Shown: positions 28,228 through 28,846 of the stretch, piece after piece | Layout of the letters: each line of letters opens with the position of its first letter | Numbering within the stretch: the first letter of the stretch is position 1 | Source: Gnetum montanum | Taxonomy: Eukaryota; Streptophyta; Gnetopsida; Gnetales; Gnetaceae | Direction: 5' to 3' | Assembly: GCA_015680685.1 (NCBI GenBank) | Contig: MNCI01030119.1 | Coordinates: forward strand, 1-28,846 | Length of the DNA stretch: 28,846 nt | Made by a program: the position numbers and the translations under genes | Notes under the pieces: model-generated | The model's database searches: none | Seen by the model: the letters and a program-made list of their open reading frames with translations, nothing else | What the model was told of the DNA's origin: nothing

Positions 28228-28846
28228 ATGGCCCCTAAATGTGGACAAGAAGGAGGACCCTCTCAAGTTGTGTCCAAGCGACCAAGGAAAGGTAGAGGCT
28301 TGGCATCTTCTGAGAAACATGCAAAGTAAGAGGCACAATCATTTAGCATCCATCAAGTTCCTCCTGCTACTGTGCAACTGGGACAGGCAGAAGGAGGAGC
28401 TACTAAAATGCCTAAATAGGGACAACATCTCACGTTGTCCCCAAAGTGTGTTCAAACCATCCATGAAAGGTCCACATCAGCAACTGTGATCATGGAACTG
28501 AACTTTGGACCTTTCATGGAGTTCACTCCTAAGGTTTTTAGGGACCAACTCAAAGGTTCCCCATTATGTCCTATCATCTCTGAAAGTGGTGCCTAGTACT
28601 TAGGAGAGACGTACCAATTTTGGCACAATAAAGAAGAGGGCACCACAGTTGACATGGGTGGTGTGTCTGTAGATTTTTTTGCCAAGGCCATTTCGGAAGT
28701 GTTGAATCTTCCAAATAAAGGGCCAAAAGTTGCTCACATGCCCACTCACTTCAATGCTGATGCATAAAAAATTTGGTTGAAAAGGACATACAACAAGGAA
28801 GACAAGACGTATGGAGAATTGACACTGGAAGAAAGGATCTATTTCA
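28228..28846 (+). pseudogene. ORF2 of element D, 5' part, decayed
   Basis: One frame from ATG 28228 covers 206 codons to the window edge with four stops (28327, 28417, 28594, 28765). The stop at 28594 is a TGG-to-TAG change, since A has tryptophan there. The basic N-terminus MAPKCGQEGG is followed by a linker and, from about residue 90, the conserved domain: NFGPFMEFTPKVF, YLGETYQFWHNKEEG, VSVDFFAKAISEVLNLPNKG, IWLKRTYNKEDKTYGELTLE. It resembles the plant putative transposon-protein family and is homologous to ORF2 of A and B. The rest lies beyond the window. Confidence 0.7.

Larger units (their letters stand above)
23325..28846 (+). mobile_element. Element D: partial non-autonomous LTR retrotransposon
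   Basis: The order is LTR (23325-24125), primer site, gag (24258-25750), a 2.5-kb spacer with blocks conserved in A, an internal TATA box, an intron-like leader and ORF2, which leaves the window. It is inserted into element C's gag. No pol motifs are visible, and unlike A no protease remnant is seen. The 3' LTR is outside. Confidence 0.75.

Noticed and set aside
1-28846. CRISPR arrays, bacterial operons, tRNA or rRNA genes, intact host genes
   Set aside because: No regularly spaced repeats, no cloverleaf-like segments, and no sustained coding region outside transposable elements were seen on either strand.

Overview
This window is repeat-derived DNA from a plant nuclear genome. I see no intact host gene, RNA gene, operon or prokaryotic signal. 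The evidence is four related LTR retrotransposon copies with primer sites matching plant tRNA-Asp, two RTE-type LINE remnants, and a LINE-type DUF4283 fragment. All are riddled with stops and frameshifts, and most differences between copies are transitions, as expected for old methylated repeats. This fits a seed plant with a very large, slowly purged genome (conifer-like is a guess, not a demonstration).

Layout, left to right. Element A (minus strand, about 1-7989) has its 5' LTR at 7137-7989, a tRNA-Asp-like primer site, a gag pseudogene, an aspartic-protease remnant, a long non-coding spacer, and a second gene (ORF2) that runs off the left edge. Next come a degraded RTE LINE (plus strand, about 8180-9820) and a DUF4283 fragment (minus, about 10640-11088). 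The DUF4283 fragment is broken by element B (minus, 11089-18855), the only copy with both LTRs in the window. B carries only gag and ORF2: no protease, reverse transcriptase, RNase H or integrase is visible. After about 1.6 kb of unassigned AT-rich DNA, a second RTE LINE fragment (about 20470-20787) is cut off by the LTR of element C (plus, about 20788-23324: LTR, primer site, gag). C is interrupted by element D (plus, 23325 to the right edge: LTR, primer site, gag, long spacer, start of ORF2).

The main observation is that A, B and D share an unusual plan: LTR - primer site - gag (plus protease in A only) - intron-containing leader - ORF2 - LTR. ORF2 encodes about 830 residues in B: a globular N-terminal domain that resembles the 'putative plant transposon protein' family, then a long coiled coil. 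In all three copies it is preceded by an intron-like block with a donor GT, a TACTAAT-like branch site 22-23 bases before the acceptor, and an ATG directly at the acceptor. In A and D a TATA box lies upstream of the leader, and A's internal promoter resembles the U3 of the family's own LTR. A stem-loop with a 37-base loop is kept in the spacers of A and D. The family looks like a non-autonomous, pol-less retrotransposon lineage that kept a separately expressed second gene.

Two single Ns bracket an exact 56-bp duplicate inside A's ORF2, which is best explained as an assembly error.
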